The notes beneath the pieces are model-generated. The model made no database searches. It worked only from the letters and a program-made list of their open reading frames with translations, and had not been told where the DNA came from. Positions 26,002 through 36,000 of a stretch of DNA of 64,000 bases are shown one piece after another. Position 1 is the first letter of the stretch; the number at the start of each line of letters is the position of its first letter. Source of the DNA: CAYWYR01 sp964462685 (GTDB lineage: Bacteria; Bacteroidota; Ignavibacteria; Kapaibacteriales; UBA2268); the NCBI GenBank assembly GCA_964462685.1, contig CAYWYR010000001.1, forward strand, positions 124,001 to 188,000. Direction: 5' to 3'. A program made the translations under genes and the position numbers.

Positions 26002-27363
26002 ATGTTTATCAAACAGATTCTTATCGGATTAATATTTTTATCGGCATTTATAGCAGCTGATTCGCAGGATAGAAGCCAGTATTTTACTTTTGGCGAGCCT
26101 TACAAAGCATCCGTAGTAGTATTGCCACACAGCAGCAATGATTCCCTTCATGCTATCGTGATGCACAGAATAAGTTATGAAACTCTACAGTTTACCAGAA
26201 CCCGAAAAGGTGGACTTACTACTTATGCCGCGGAAACAGAGGTCAATATCACCTTTAGGAATTCCGAGGGTATCGTAAAAAACAGAACGTTCTGGCGTGA
26301 TACTGTAATTACTACTGACTTTAGTGAAACCAGTATGAAAAATAAATGGGTAGAGGGTGCTATCCAGACAGACCTACCACTGGGGGAATATTCGGTGGAG
26401 ATTGAATTTGATACTAAGTCAAGATATAGGAAAAATAAAATTGAATTAGCAATAGATTTCCCTGAAGGCTTTTACAAGTCCAATGATGATGCGACATTTG
26501 TATTCGCTGAAAAAAATGAAGAAGCCGGTATAACAACTCCTTTTATCGATGGGGATAAGATATTGTTCAACCCTCAAGGGGCAAGTATCAAAATCTTCAC
26601 TGAAGTGAGCGATATCGCTGGGCAGTATATCTTCCAGTTCGAGAAACTGACACTCTCGGAGTACCAACCTGAAGATCCAGAAACGGGCGATGAGCCACTT
26701 ATGGATAGTGAGCTTGTTTATTCTGGTTCAGTAGAACCGAAAATTGATACTCGTATTGAACTCATTACAGACCGCCGAGAAGTTTATCTGATAGACAAGC
26801 CTTTTAAAAATGACTCACTTAATACCTTATATTTTGATATCGAATTCCCTTCAGATAAATTACAGCCAGGTAGTTACAGGCTAAAACTTTACGATGATCA
26901 GGGGGATGACACTCTACAGAAAAGATTTGTGGTTAACTGGGAAAACAGACCGCAGTCGCTTCAGGATATCGAAGGGGCAGTTGAGTATATGTATTATATT
27001 CTGGATGATGAAAAATTCGAATCAATGAAATCTCTGAATGATGACAAGCAGGAAAAGGCTTTCAATCAGTATTGGGAAAATATTGACCCAACCCCCCAGA
27101 CTCCATTTAACGAAGCACTTTACCAGTATTATAGCCGTGTGGACTATGCCTTTTTCAACTACCGGACTCTTGTAGAGAAAGACGGTGCAAAAACTGACCG
27201 TGGTAAGATTTACATCCTATATGGCACTCCCGATCAAAGAGATGAGGGCTTTGAGGGTGATGAATCGGTTATCAGATGGAAGTATGAAAAGCTTAGAAAA
27301 GAGTTTTTATTTACAGCCATAAGTACTGGGGTATATAGGTTAACAGCGATAAATGAAATATAA
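26002..27363 (+). CDS. GWxTD-family exported protein
   Basis: A 453-residue protein with a signal peptide (MFIKQILIGLIFLSAFIAAD). Residues 25-330 are beta-sandwich-like, and the C-terminal third is the GWxTD domain, recognised by the helical EYMYYILDDEKFESMKS and DKQEKAFNQYWENIDP blocks and by GKIYILYGTPDQRDEG, followed by IRWKYE. The family is found in FCB lineages such as Ignavibacteria, Balneola and Kapabacteria and has no settled function. Its place directly before an ABC exporter pair suggests a role in envelope export, but this is inference. Confidence 0.85.
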   Translation: MFIKQILIGLIFLSAFIAADSQDRSQYFTFGEPYKASVVVLPHSSNDSLHAIVMHRISYETLQFTRTRKGGLTTYAAETEVNITFRNSEGIVKNRTFWRDTVITTDFSETSMKNKWVEGAIQTDLPLGEYSVEIEFDTKSRYRKNKIELAIDFPEGFYKSNDDATFVFAEKNEEAGITTPFIDGDKILFNPQGASIKIFTEVSDIAGQYIFQFEKLTLSEYQPEDPETGDEPLMDSELVYSGSVEPKIDTRIELITDRREVYLIDKPFKNDSLNTLYFDIEFPSDKLQPGSYRLKLYDDQGDDTLQKRFVVNWENRPQSLQDIEGAVEYMYYILDDEKFESMKSLNDDKQEKAFNQYWENIDPTPQTPFNEALYQYYSRVDYAFFNYRTLVEKDGAKTDRGKIYILYGTPDQRDEGFEGDESVIRWKYEKLRKEFLFTAISTGVYRLTAINEI

Positions 27364-27405
27364 TTCTTAATTTAGCCGACTTATCTTAACAAATCAGTTA
27401 AATAA

Positions 27406-28344
27406 ATGACCATTCTCGAAGTAGAGAACGTAGTTAAAAAATTCGGCGATTATAAAGCCACAAATAATGTATCGTTCAACGTGGATCAAGGGACTATATA
27501 CGGGCTTCTGGGGCCTAACGGTGCCGGAAAGACTACCCTGATCAGAATGATAACCAATATCTATAAACCCGATGAAGGAATCATACGCCTAGAAGGCAAT
27601 GAAGTAAGCCCAGCTATTCAGGAAAGGATTGGTTACCTGCCAGAGGAAAGAGGCCTTTATAAAAAGATAAAGGTAATCGACCAGCTGATATATTTCGGTA
27701 CTCTGAAAGGCATGACATCACACGCAGCCAGGCTATCGGCTATGGACTGGCTTGCCAGACTGAACGCAGTTGACTTCGCTCAGAAAAAAGTACAAGAGCT
27801 ATCAAAAGGTATGGCTCAAAAAGTACAGTTTATAGCCACTGTATTGCACAATCCACCCTTTTTGATTCTCGATGAGCCGTTTTCAGGTTTTGATCCCGTT
27901 AATGCAGAACTCCTGAGACATAGCATATTAGAACTTAAGAAACAAGGCACGACTATCATCCTTTCTACTCATGTGATGCAGCAAGTAGAGGAGATGTGTG
28001 ATGAGATTACCCTCATAAGTAAAGGTAAGGCTATTCTGCAAGGTAGTGTAAGGGAAATCAAAAGACAGCATGGCAGGGATATTTTAATCTTAGAAACAGA
28101 TGGGGATACATCATTTCTGGACAGTATCGGAGGAATAAATATAGTAAACAAAACTGCTGGACGGGCTGAAATAAGAGTTGGTGGCGATCAGGATTTGGCA
28201 AAGCATATTCTCGAAGAAGCTATTAAATGCTGCACTATATACCGGTATGAGCTTCTTGAGCCCCACCTCAATCAGATTTTTATCGATACGGTTTCAGATG
28301 ATGAAGAGTATATATTGACAGATGACGGAGGGGTAGCGAAATGA
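27406..28344 (+). CDS. NatA-like ABC transporter ATP-binding protein
   Basis: A 312-residue ATPase with Walker A GPNGAGKTT, Q-loop, signature ELSKGMAQKVQ, Walker B FLILDEPFSGFDP and H-loop STHVMQQVEEMCDEI. A C-terminal extension of about 85 residues has the DUF4162-like pattern seen in sodium/drug exporter ATPases of the NatA type. Its last codon overlaps the permease start by four bases (ATGA), so the two form one transporter. The substrate is not known. Confidence 0.93.
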   Translation: MTILEVENVVKKFGDYKATNNVSFNVDQGTIYGLLGPNGAGKTTLIRMITNIYKPDEGIIRLEGNEVSPAIQERIGYLPEERGLYKKIKVIDQLIYFGTLKGMTSHAARLSAMDWLARLNAVDFAQKKVQELSKGMAQKVQFIATVLHNPPFLILDEPFSGFDPVNAELLRHSILELKKQGTTIILSTHVMQQVEEMCDEITLISKGKAILQGSVREIKRQHGRDILILETDGDTSFLDSIGGINIVNKTAGRAEIRVGGDQDLAKHILEEAIKCCTIYRYELLEPHLNQIFIDTVSDDEEYILTDDGGVAK

Positions 28345-29645
28345 CAAATAAAGTACTTACGATTATCGGGCATGAATATAGCTCAAAAGTAAAGTCCCGT
28401 GGTTTTCTGATAGCTACTTTTCTTGCTCCTATAGGTATAGTGGCTCTATATGGGTTAATTATATACCTTTCAATTTCCTTTGATACAACCGAAAAGAAGC
28501 TTTTCTTTATAGATAACGGCCTGCCTATGATGGAAAATATCATAGAGCAGGACCCTAATTTATACGAGCTAACTGATAGGGAAGTAGATGATCTCAAATC
28601 CGACGTCCAGGAAGGCAAGATCGACGGCTATGTAACAATCCCATCAGATATTGTTGAAAATGGAGAGTTTTCAGTTTATACCACGGGCGGGGGTGGTACT
28701 GGATATATCAGTAAGCTGAAAACCGATGTAGGGGATGTTGTAGAACAACTGCGAATTGACGAAGCCGGTATAGATCAGTCTATACTGGCGGAGATTTATG
28801 CTCCAGTGAGGCTGAGCACTAATAAGATCAACGAGGACGGTAAAGAAGAAAAAGATGCTACTGAGATAAAATCATTTATAGGGATAGCTTTCGGTTTTAT
28901 AATGTATATGCTGATCTTCATTTATGGTTCGTTTGTTTCCCGTGGTGTGCTTGAGGAGAAGTCCAATAGAATCATCGAGATTATAGCGTCATCGGCCAAA
29001 CCGATTGATATATTGTTGGGAAAAGTTATCGGGATTGGTGCGCTAGCCCTCACGCAGATTTTCATGTGGCTGATAGTTATAGGGGCAATGCTTGCAATTA
29101 TTGGCGGTATTGGGTTAACCCCTGATGCTGATGATCTGCAAAAGACAATGGACAGCCAGCCTATGGTTGCCCCTCAGGCGGAAAGCCTGCCTTTAGAAAT
29201 GATAGATTCTGTAACCAGTTCGATTGATGCTACTGTGATTGTCAGCTTTATCTTTTTCTTTATCATAGGATTTCTGATTTATTCGGCGATATTCGCAGCT
29301 CTTGGGGCGGCAGTTGATAATGAACAGGATATGGGCCAGTTACAGTTGCCTTTTACTTTGCCTATTATATTATGTATAGGTATGATTACGCCTGTTACAC
29401 AGAATCCTGATGGACTACATTCTATCATATTCACAATGTTCCCGCTGACTTCCCCTATTCTCATGCCGGCGCGGATAGCAGCTACTAATGTACCTTTGTG
29501 GGAGGTTATCGTATCCGGTTTGCTTGCTATTCTAGGATTTCTGGCTATCCTGTGGGTGGCGGGTAAAATCTATAGAATTGGAATGCTATCTACAGGTAAG
29601 AAGCCAAGCTTCAAAGATTTGTGGAAATGGATCAGAACGGCATAA
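28341..29645 (+). CDS. NatB/ABC-2 type permease with large external domain
   Basis: The 434-residue protein has a first helix after a basic N-terminus (IGHEYSSKVKSRGFLIATFLAP), a soluble loop of about 150 residues between helices 1 and 2 (LFFIDNGLPMMENIIEQ), and then a cluster of about five helices with YGSFVSRGVLEEKSNRIIEII, the family's conserved coupling segment. This is the classical NatB/YhaP layout. The stop lies only 8 bases from the convergent outer-membrane protein gene. Confidence 0.92.
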   Translation: MTNKVLTIIGHEYSSKVKSRGFLIATFLAPIGIVALYGLIIYLSISFDTTEKKLFFIDNGLPMMENIIEQDPNLYELTDREVDDLKSDVQEGKIDGYVTIPSDIVENGEFSVYTTGGGGTGYISKLKTDVGDVVEQLRIDEAGIDQSILAEIYAPVRLSTNKINEDGKEEKDATEIKSFIGIAFGFIMYMLIFIYGSFVSRGVLEEKSNRIIEIIASSAKPIDILLGKVIGIGALALTQIFMWLIVIGAMLAIIGGIGLTPDADDLQKTMDSQPMVAPQAESLPLEMIDSVTSSIDATVIVSFIFFFIIGFLIYSAIFAALGAAVDNEQDMGQLQLPFTLPIILCIGMITPVTQNPDGLHSIIFTMFPLTSPILMPARIAATNVPLWEVIVSGLLAILGFLAILWVAGKIYRIGMLSTGKKPSFKDLWKWIRTA

Positions 29646-29653
29646 TATTCTCG

Positions 29654-30577
29654 TTATCTAAATAGTTCACCCCTGAACCTGGCACCGATAAATGTTGAAG
29701 TATTCGGTCTGGGTTCGGGGTTTTTAAAATCATCGAACATCTCCTCATATCCTAAGTAAATATCGATACCACCAGCATTTCCTCTTATCTGTGCCCCCAG
29801 CTCTGTTCTGAAAAGAGACTCAATACTGCTGCCATCTGAATAAGCTGTATAAATGTTTCTGCTGAATAAATTAATCCATTTGTTAATATCATAGCCCAGT
29901 TCCAAATGTGGTGTGAATTTATACTGCAGTTCAGATATATTAAAGCCGTTTATATAATCTGGTGTTCTATAATCCGAGCCGACTATGATATACTGCGCGT
30001 CAATACCCCAGGATATTTCCAGCCCGTTCGCTAAATTACTGTATTTAGGTGATAGATAGCCGAGTAGGGGCCCGGCATATAGAGTTACTCTTTTTGTAGA
30101 GCTTGTTGGGTTGCTCTCTTCATAATTGTCGATTTCGTGCCTGCACCTGTGTCCAAACCCTATTTCTATTATCCCAAAATCAAACTTTTGGCTATACCGT
30201 ATCTCTTCTTGCCAGCTAGCGGCATAGGGATCAAAGTTTATATCATTAAAAGGTGTGGCAAGCACATTCCCGATAACCGTAAACCAAAGTGCGGAATTAT
30301 CCCACCTGTAGAAAGTACCGCTACCACCAAAAACTAGATTATGGCGTAATGCTCCATCAGCGCTTCCATTCCCTCTTTCGTAAAGGCCTATAAAATCCAG
30401 ATCATGCATAAACCTGACTGAATCTAAATCACTTCGATCCAGCGGGGAATAAAAGCCGAATCTCTGCATGTCATGTTGGCTGTAAACATTGCTAACACAA
30501 AACAGTATGAGCGATAATTGAATAATATATTTGATAGTAAACCTCTTATTTTTAATATATTTATATACCGTTAACAT
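29654..30577 (-). CDS. outer-membrane beta-barrel protein, unknown
   Basis: I place the start at the ATG at 30577; a TTG at 30592 is the only longer option. The 307 residues open with a signal peptide (YIIQLSLILFCVSNVYSQ), then a beta-barrel-like pattern of alternating aromatic and Gly residues, ending FIGARFRGELFR with a C-terminal aromatic-basic strand. Its length suggests about 12 strands, like lipid A or phospholipid-processing barrels, but no active-site signature is seen. It is divergent from hutH with about 30 bases between starts, so the two may share regulation. Confidence 0.75.
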   Translation of the reverse strand: MLTVYKYIKNKRFTIKYIIQLSLILFCVSNVYSQHDMQRFGFYSPLDRSDLDSVRFMHDLDFIGLYERGNGSADGALRHNLVFGGSGTFYRWDNSALWFTVIGNVLATPFNDINFDPYAASWQEEIRYSQKFDFGIIEIGFGHRCRHEIDNYEESNPTSSTKRVTLYAGPLLGYLSPKYSNLANGLEISWGIDAQYIIVGSDYRTPDYINGFNISELQYKFTPHLELGYDINKWINLFSRNIYTAYSDGSSIESLFRTELGAQIRGNAGGIDIYLGYEEMFDDFKNPEPRPNTSTFIGARFRGELFR

Positions 30578-30606
30578 AGAAATGGTTTCCAAAATGTTAA
30601 TTTTGT

Positions 30607-32157
30607 ATGAACTTCAAAAATGGAAAATTTATGTTGATACTCGACGGTCATAATCTCACTATTGATAAACTTCATTCTATCGCCAGAAAAGGTACGTCTC
30701 TTAATCTTGATGATAACTCATGGAATAGAATATCCGCCAGCCGCGTAATGCTTGAGAAGAAGATAGATAACGGTGAGATAATGTATGGTATCAATACAGG
30801 TATCGGTGAGTTCAGCGAAGTAACGCTCAACCCTGACCAAGTAAAGGATTTTCAAAAGTACCTTATATATAACCATGCGGCCGGGATAGGGGAGCCAGCT
30901 CCCGTAGAACATATCCGAGGCGCTATGGCAGGAAGAATAAACGTACATGCAAAAGGGCACAGCGGGCTTAGGCCTGTTATTACTGAAACGCTGATCAAGC
31001 TACTAAATGCTGGGATTACTCCAGTTGTCTGTGAAAAAGGCTCGGTTGGCGCTAGCGGAGATTTAGCACCTATGAGCCAGATGGCATTATGCCTAATGGG
31101 GGAGGGTGAATTATGGCAAAACGGTAATCGCAGGCCAGCCAGTGATGTGATGGACGAGTTGGGCATAGAAATACCTGGCCTTGAAGCTAGGGACGGGTTA
31201 GCGACTATCAACGGCTCGAATCTTTTGACGGCTATAGCTGCTCTTCAGATTTATGATATCAGAAAACTCATCTATCAGTTTGAGATCGCTGCTGCTATGT
31301 CCCTTGTGGCTCTTAAAGCCAATCTGAAGCCTTATGATAAAAGGATTACCGAGCTGAGGGGTTTTTCGGGGGCGGTTAAGTCATCAAAGATATTGACGAA
31401 ACTTGTTGAAGGGTCTGCACTTCAAATAGGTGATATACCTGTAAAAGTTCAAGATGCTTACTCGATGCGGTCAACTCCACAAGTTGTAGGTGCGGCAAGA
31501 GATTCAGTCGAGTTTGCGGCCTCTCAGGTAGAGACTGAACTAAATGGAGTAGGTGATAACCCGATATTCTTAACAGAGGAAGAAACTTATTTATCGGGTG
31601 CAAACTTTCAGGGAACTCCCGTTTCACTTCCGATGGATAATGTAAAATCAGCTGTCACGATGATATCTGTGTTGTCTGAAAGAAGATTGAACAGGTTACT
31701 GAATCCTGCACTTTCTGTGGGGCTACCTCCGTTTCTCACAGAAAATCCCGGTCTGTTTTCTGGTATGATGCTCAGCCAATACACAGCGGATACACTGATT
31801 GTCGAACAGCGCACCCTATCAGCTCCGGCAAGTATCCAGTCGATTCCCGCTGCGGCCGACCAAGAGGATTTTGTATCGATGGGGATGAACACAGTATTAC
31901 AGAACCAGCAGATTATCAAGAACGCTTATGGGGTTCTTGGGATAGAGTTTATGGCTGCGGCCCAAGCACTTGATATACGGAAGTATAATCCAGGGCCGGC
32001 ATTATCATCAGCCCATAAGGTTATTCGAGATCATGTTGACTTTTTGGATATAGACAGGCCGCTATACAAAGATCACAATACTATGATGGAACTTGTTAAA
32101 TCGAATGCCATATTAGAAGCTGTAGAAAAAGAGATTGGGCAACTCTCCGAGGTTTAA
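30607..32157 (+). CDS. hutH: aromatic amino acid ammonia-lyase, HutH-like
   Basis: The enzyme eliminates ammonia from histidine (or another aromatic amino acid) with a self-formed MIO cofactor. The 516-residue protein has the MIO tripeptide Ala149-Ser150-Gly151 in GSVGASGDLAP, catalytic Tyr60 in YGINTGIGEF, and a specificity-position His90 in YNHAAGIGEP, which favours histidine or tyrosine. The late QEDFVSMGMN block differs from the QEDHVSM of most histidine lyases, so histidine specificity is likely but not certain. No other hut genes are nearby. Met9 (30631) is an alternative start, with TAATTTTG just upstream. Confidence 0.88.
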   Translation: MNFKNGKFMLILDGHNLTIDKLHSIARKGTSLNLDDNSWNRISASRVMLEKKIDNGEIMYGINTGIGEFSEVTLNPDQVKDFQKYLIYNHAAGIGEPAPVEHIRGAMAGRINVHAKGHSGLRPVITETLIKLLNAGITPVVCEKGSVGASGDLAPMSQMALCLMGEGELWQNGNRRPASDVMDELGIEIPGLEARDGLATINGSNLLTAIAALQIYDIRKLIYQFEIAAAMSLVALKANLKPYDKRITELRGFSGAVKSSKILTKLVEGSALQIGDIPVKVQDAYSMRSTPQVVGAARDSVEFAASQVETELNGVGDNPIFLTEEETYLSGANFQGTPVSLPMDNVKSAVTMISVLSERRLNRLLNPALSVGLPPFLTENPGLFSGMMLSQYTADTLIVEQRTLSAPASIQSIPAAADQEDFVSMGMNTVLQNQQIIKNAYGVLGIEFMAAAQALDIRKYNPGPALSSAHKVIRDHVDFLDIDRPLYKDHNTMMELVKSNAILEAVEKEIGQLSEV

Positions 32158-32165
32158 AAAACGAT

Positions 32166-33092
32166 CTATTGCAATATCCAGATTGCAGATCCAACAGATA
32201 CAAACAACCAAAGAAGTATAGCTAATATAAGCGGTTTTAACCCCATAGATTTTATCTTTTCTATTGAAAAGCTAAAGCCTATAAATAGAATGGCAACTAC
32301 CATTAAGCGTTTTGATCCAAATCTGATAGCATCTGAAAGTTGAGTCGGCAATGCCAAGTATTGATTTACTAGTATAGCTAATACGAAAAGCAGTATAAAA
32401 ACCGGTACTTTTGGCCTGCCGCTACCCTTGAATAAGTATGAAAACGCAAGTGAAAGTGGAATAATCCAAAGCGCTCGGGCAAGTTTAACTGTTGTCGCAA
32501 TTTCCAAAGCTTCAGGGCTGAATGCACTTGCAGCACCCACTACAGAGCTTGTATCGTGTATAGCAATGGCTGCCCATAGGCCAAACTGCTGGCTGCTCAT
32601 ACCTAAGACCTCTCCCAGATAAGGGAACAGTAATAACGCTATTGCGTTGAGCATGAATACTACTCCGAGCGCTATGCCGATCTGGTTTTGGTTGGCTTTG
32701 ATGGTAGGGGCTATTGCCGCGATTGCGCTTCCACCGCATATTGCGGTTCCCGAAGATATCAGTACCCCCGTTTTGTTATCTTTAAGAAGTAATTTCGATC
32801 CGATATAGCCTAACAGGAGTACTGATAGGATAGTGCTTAAGGTAAGCCAGAAACCTTCCCCGCTTACTTCCAATGCTTTATCAAGTGAAATCCCAAACCC
32901 TAAGCCTACTATGGCGGTTTTGAGTAGGATGCCTGTCATTTTTGAGTATTTTGCTAAACCTGATTTAGCTTTTTCGGTAGTTGCGAATACTGCGATAGCT
33001 AAACCTATAATAAGTGCAATCGGTGCAGAAACTGTCAGAAAAAAAATCCCTACTACGCATATCAATACCAGCCAGTCTATCATACTAAGCAT
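32166..33092 (-). CDS. YeiH-family putative sulfate exporter/permease
   Basis: A 308-residue integral membrane protein with about ten hydrophobic segments. The family words are ILLKTAIVGLGFGIS, SSGTAICGGSAIAAIAP and IHDTSSVVGAASAFSPEAL. Members of UPF0324/YeiH are predicted exporters of anions such as sulfate; the substrate is not proven here. It follows the vWA/WD40 secreted protein gene after 3 bases and converges with hutH, whose stop is 8 bases away. Confidence 0.85.
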   Translation of the reverse strand: MLSMIDWLVLICVVGIFFLTVSAPIALIIGLAIAVFATTEKAKSGLAKYSKMTGILLKTAIVGLGFGISLDKALEVSGEGFWLTLSTILSVLLLGYIGSKLLLKDNKTGVLISSGTAICGGSAIAAIAPTIKANQNQIGIALGVVFMLNAIALLLFPYLGEVLGMSSQQFGLWAAIAIHDTSSVVGAASAFSPEALEIATTVKLARALWIIPLSLAFSYLFKGSGRPKVPVFILLFVLAILVNQYLALPTQLSDAIRFGSKRLMVVAILFIGFSFSIEKIKSMGLKPLILAILLWLFVSVGSAIWILQ

Positions 33093-33095
33093 AAC

Positions 33096-36000
33096 CTAAT
33101 CGATAACTACGGTTAGTTCGCCTTCAATAGAGTCAGTTTCTAATTTCAGAAAGTATAGGCCACTCGCTATTCCCGCTCTGTCAAAAATAACTTCGTCCTC
33201 TTCTAAAAAGCCTTCGAAAATTACCCTTACAAGATTTCCCGCTCTGTCGAATAAACTGATATCCGTGTTTTCACCAGCAGGAACATTTAAGAAAATGGTA
33301 GCTATATCTTGAACTGGATTCGGCTGAATGCTATAAAGCCCAAACTCTCCCGACATTGACAGAAGCCTTGTACCTCCATCTTCACAAAGTTCAGTTAGTG
33401 TAAAAACTCCTGGTCCTAACTCCACATCGCTACCAGCTGTAATATCGAGAAACTGTGAAACCGGGCTTGTTTCGGAATTACCTAAAGCAACTTTGAATGG
33501 TATTAGGAGTTGGCTGTTTTCATTAAGTTGATCCTCAGTAATCGTAATGTTTAGTCTAAATTTACCATCAACTTCTATTTGGGTAAATTCAAACCCTGAG
33601 TATGTCAATACAGTAGGATTGTATTCGATACTAAAATTCAAAACATCATTTGTGATAAAGTATTGATCAGCTTCGGGCAAATCAATGATAATATTGATAC
33701 TTTCCCCCTGTGCCCCTGAAGCGTCATTTATTTTACCTATTATCGTTTCGCTGATTGTGCGGCCTACTATAGTAACTGTATAGGGCACATCAAATCCGCT
33801 TTCATAGATTAGAAGCTCGGCTATAGAATATGACTGAGACATAGGATCAAACGATGTTATATATCCTGTAGAAGTATTAGGAATAATCACGGTTGGAAGC
33901 ACTATTCCATCCACACTGATATATTCGTTGGGATCGGATAATAGCTCATAATCAACTATTGGAACATTACGAAGACTGTTATTCCTTATACCGTCTTCAA
34001 TATTCAAAACTGACTGCTTACCGACTTCGGTCAATGGGAAAAAAATAGGTGTTTCAACCGATAGCCTTCTTTCCTCTACTTCGGCTATGATATTCGCACT
34101 AGCGGTTTTGCCATTATAGTATATCTCGATCACTGCTTCAAAAATACCTAACTCATCCGCTCTGAAAGTAAATGCCTGCATCTTGGCAGTTTGGTATAGC
34201 AGATCTTCAGTAGTTGAAGTTTTGAGCATATTGAATTTCTCTGGATTCGTTCCTGTGATATCAAAGCCCTCGATAGAGATATATGGGTCGGTTATCCCTT
34301 GTAGATAGTCATCTATTTTCAAGTATAGATCCTCACCTAGTACTGTTTTTCCCAAGTCGATATCATTAATTATCAGAACTGGTTCTATAATACTTAAAGT
34401 ATTGCTCGTATCTCTAACAACTGTATTGAACAGGGCTCCCCATTCTATCACTTTACCGTCTTCACCCGCGGATACAAATGTCTTCCCGCCTGGAACTAAG
34501 TCCAAAGAAAATGGGATACCGTCATTAAATCCATCATAATCATGGGCTTTAAAATCCTCTATTATAGACCAGTTCTCGGTATCAATAGCGGTTATTTCGC
34601 CCAAGCGCCCTATTGCAATTAAGGTTGTGCCTAGCTCATCAAAAAACAAATCAGTAGTGTTTACCAGACCAGGGTCAGTATATTCAAATATGGGTTCACC
34701 CATATTATCTGAATCATATACATTTATATTATCGCGACTGGCAATTGCGGTTGTACTCAAGTCTTTATTGAAAGCAATAGAGTACAAATTATTAAAAGGG
34801 ACTTGATCTTGATGTTGGACTGACCAGTCATTGGCATCGTGAGTATAAATCAAACCTGATTCTGATATACTTATTATTTCATCAAATAAAGGATTGTATT
34901 CCAGTGTGCGGATTCTTGAATTATGGTCGGCATTTGAATTTAGATCATTAAAACTATCAGTATCTATAAGGATTACAAATCCGTCTTCGGTAGAAAATGC
35001 TAGTTGGTTTTTATCTTGGAGTAGTGTGATATCTGTTACTGAGTCATCGTTCAATGAATAAGTATTTAATATCTCTAATGTAGAGGTATCCCATTTTATT
35101 ACTTTGCCGAAAAGGGTGCCTGTATAAAAATATCTGCTGTCATCGGAAAACTCTATGCAAGTGATTTTATCGTTCGCATCAAAAAGTGTCGCTATCGGCA
35201 GGAATGTTTCATAGTCCAGTATAATTAGTTGATTCGCTCCTACTGCCACTATTGACTTGTCTGGGCTTACTTTGACATCGTTAATAGAAGATGTAGGCCC
35301 ATGGAATTCTTTTAATAGCGACCCAAAAGATTTACCGTCACTGATATCGCATTCAGCAATAATACGCCCTAACTGGGTAACGTTGTTCTGATCGGTTTGC
35401 CATAAAAAAGGGCTTTCGGTTATGTCTGGGGTTATTATGGATATATTATTAGTTGCTAAATCTTCAAAAAATAAATCAACAGGTAAATCTCCTACTCCAG
35501 AATATCCTATTGCAACATTATCACCAACTAAATAGGAGTCATTGATTTTTGTATCATCCAAGAAAATCTGCATTTCTAAATTAGATTTTATATTGCCGCC
35601 ACCTATTTCAAAAGAGTTATCGCAATATCCATCAAGCACTTCTATCTGGTAAACCCTATAGAGATTATCAATTGGAGAAAATGTAATATCAATTATCTGG
35701 GATTGTCCAGATTCTAAATCAAATGTACTAGGGGTTAGTTCTACATCTGTAGAAGGGGATACTAGTCTGATATCCTTAAAATCATAATTGTTAGCTGTCA
35801 CTGTGATTTGATCTACAAGCGTCTCCCCTTGATCCAGCTCTCCAAAATCAACAAATGTACTAGATATTTCTAGTTTGGGTAAATCATCAGTTTGTATAAA
35901 ATCAAAATCTGATCTAATATCATCCTGCCCACCATATATTACAGATAATGTTCTTTCGCTGTTGTCGCAATCAGGATCAATCTTAAATTCTGCCGCTAAG

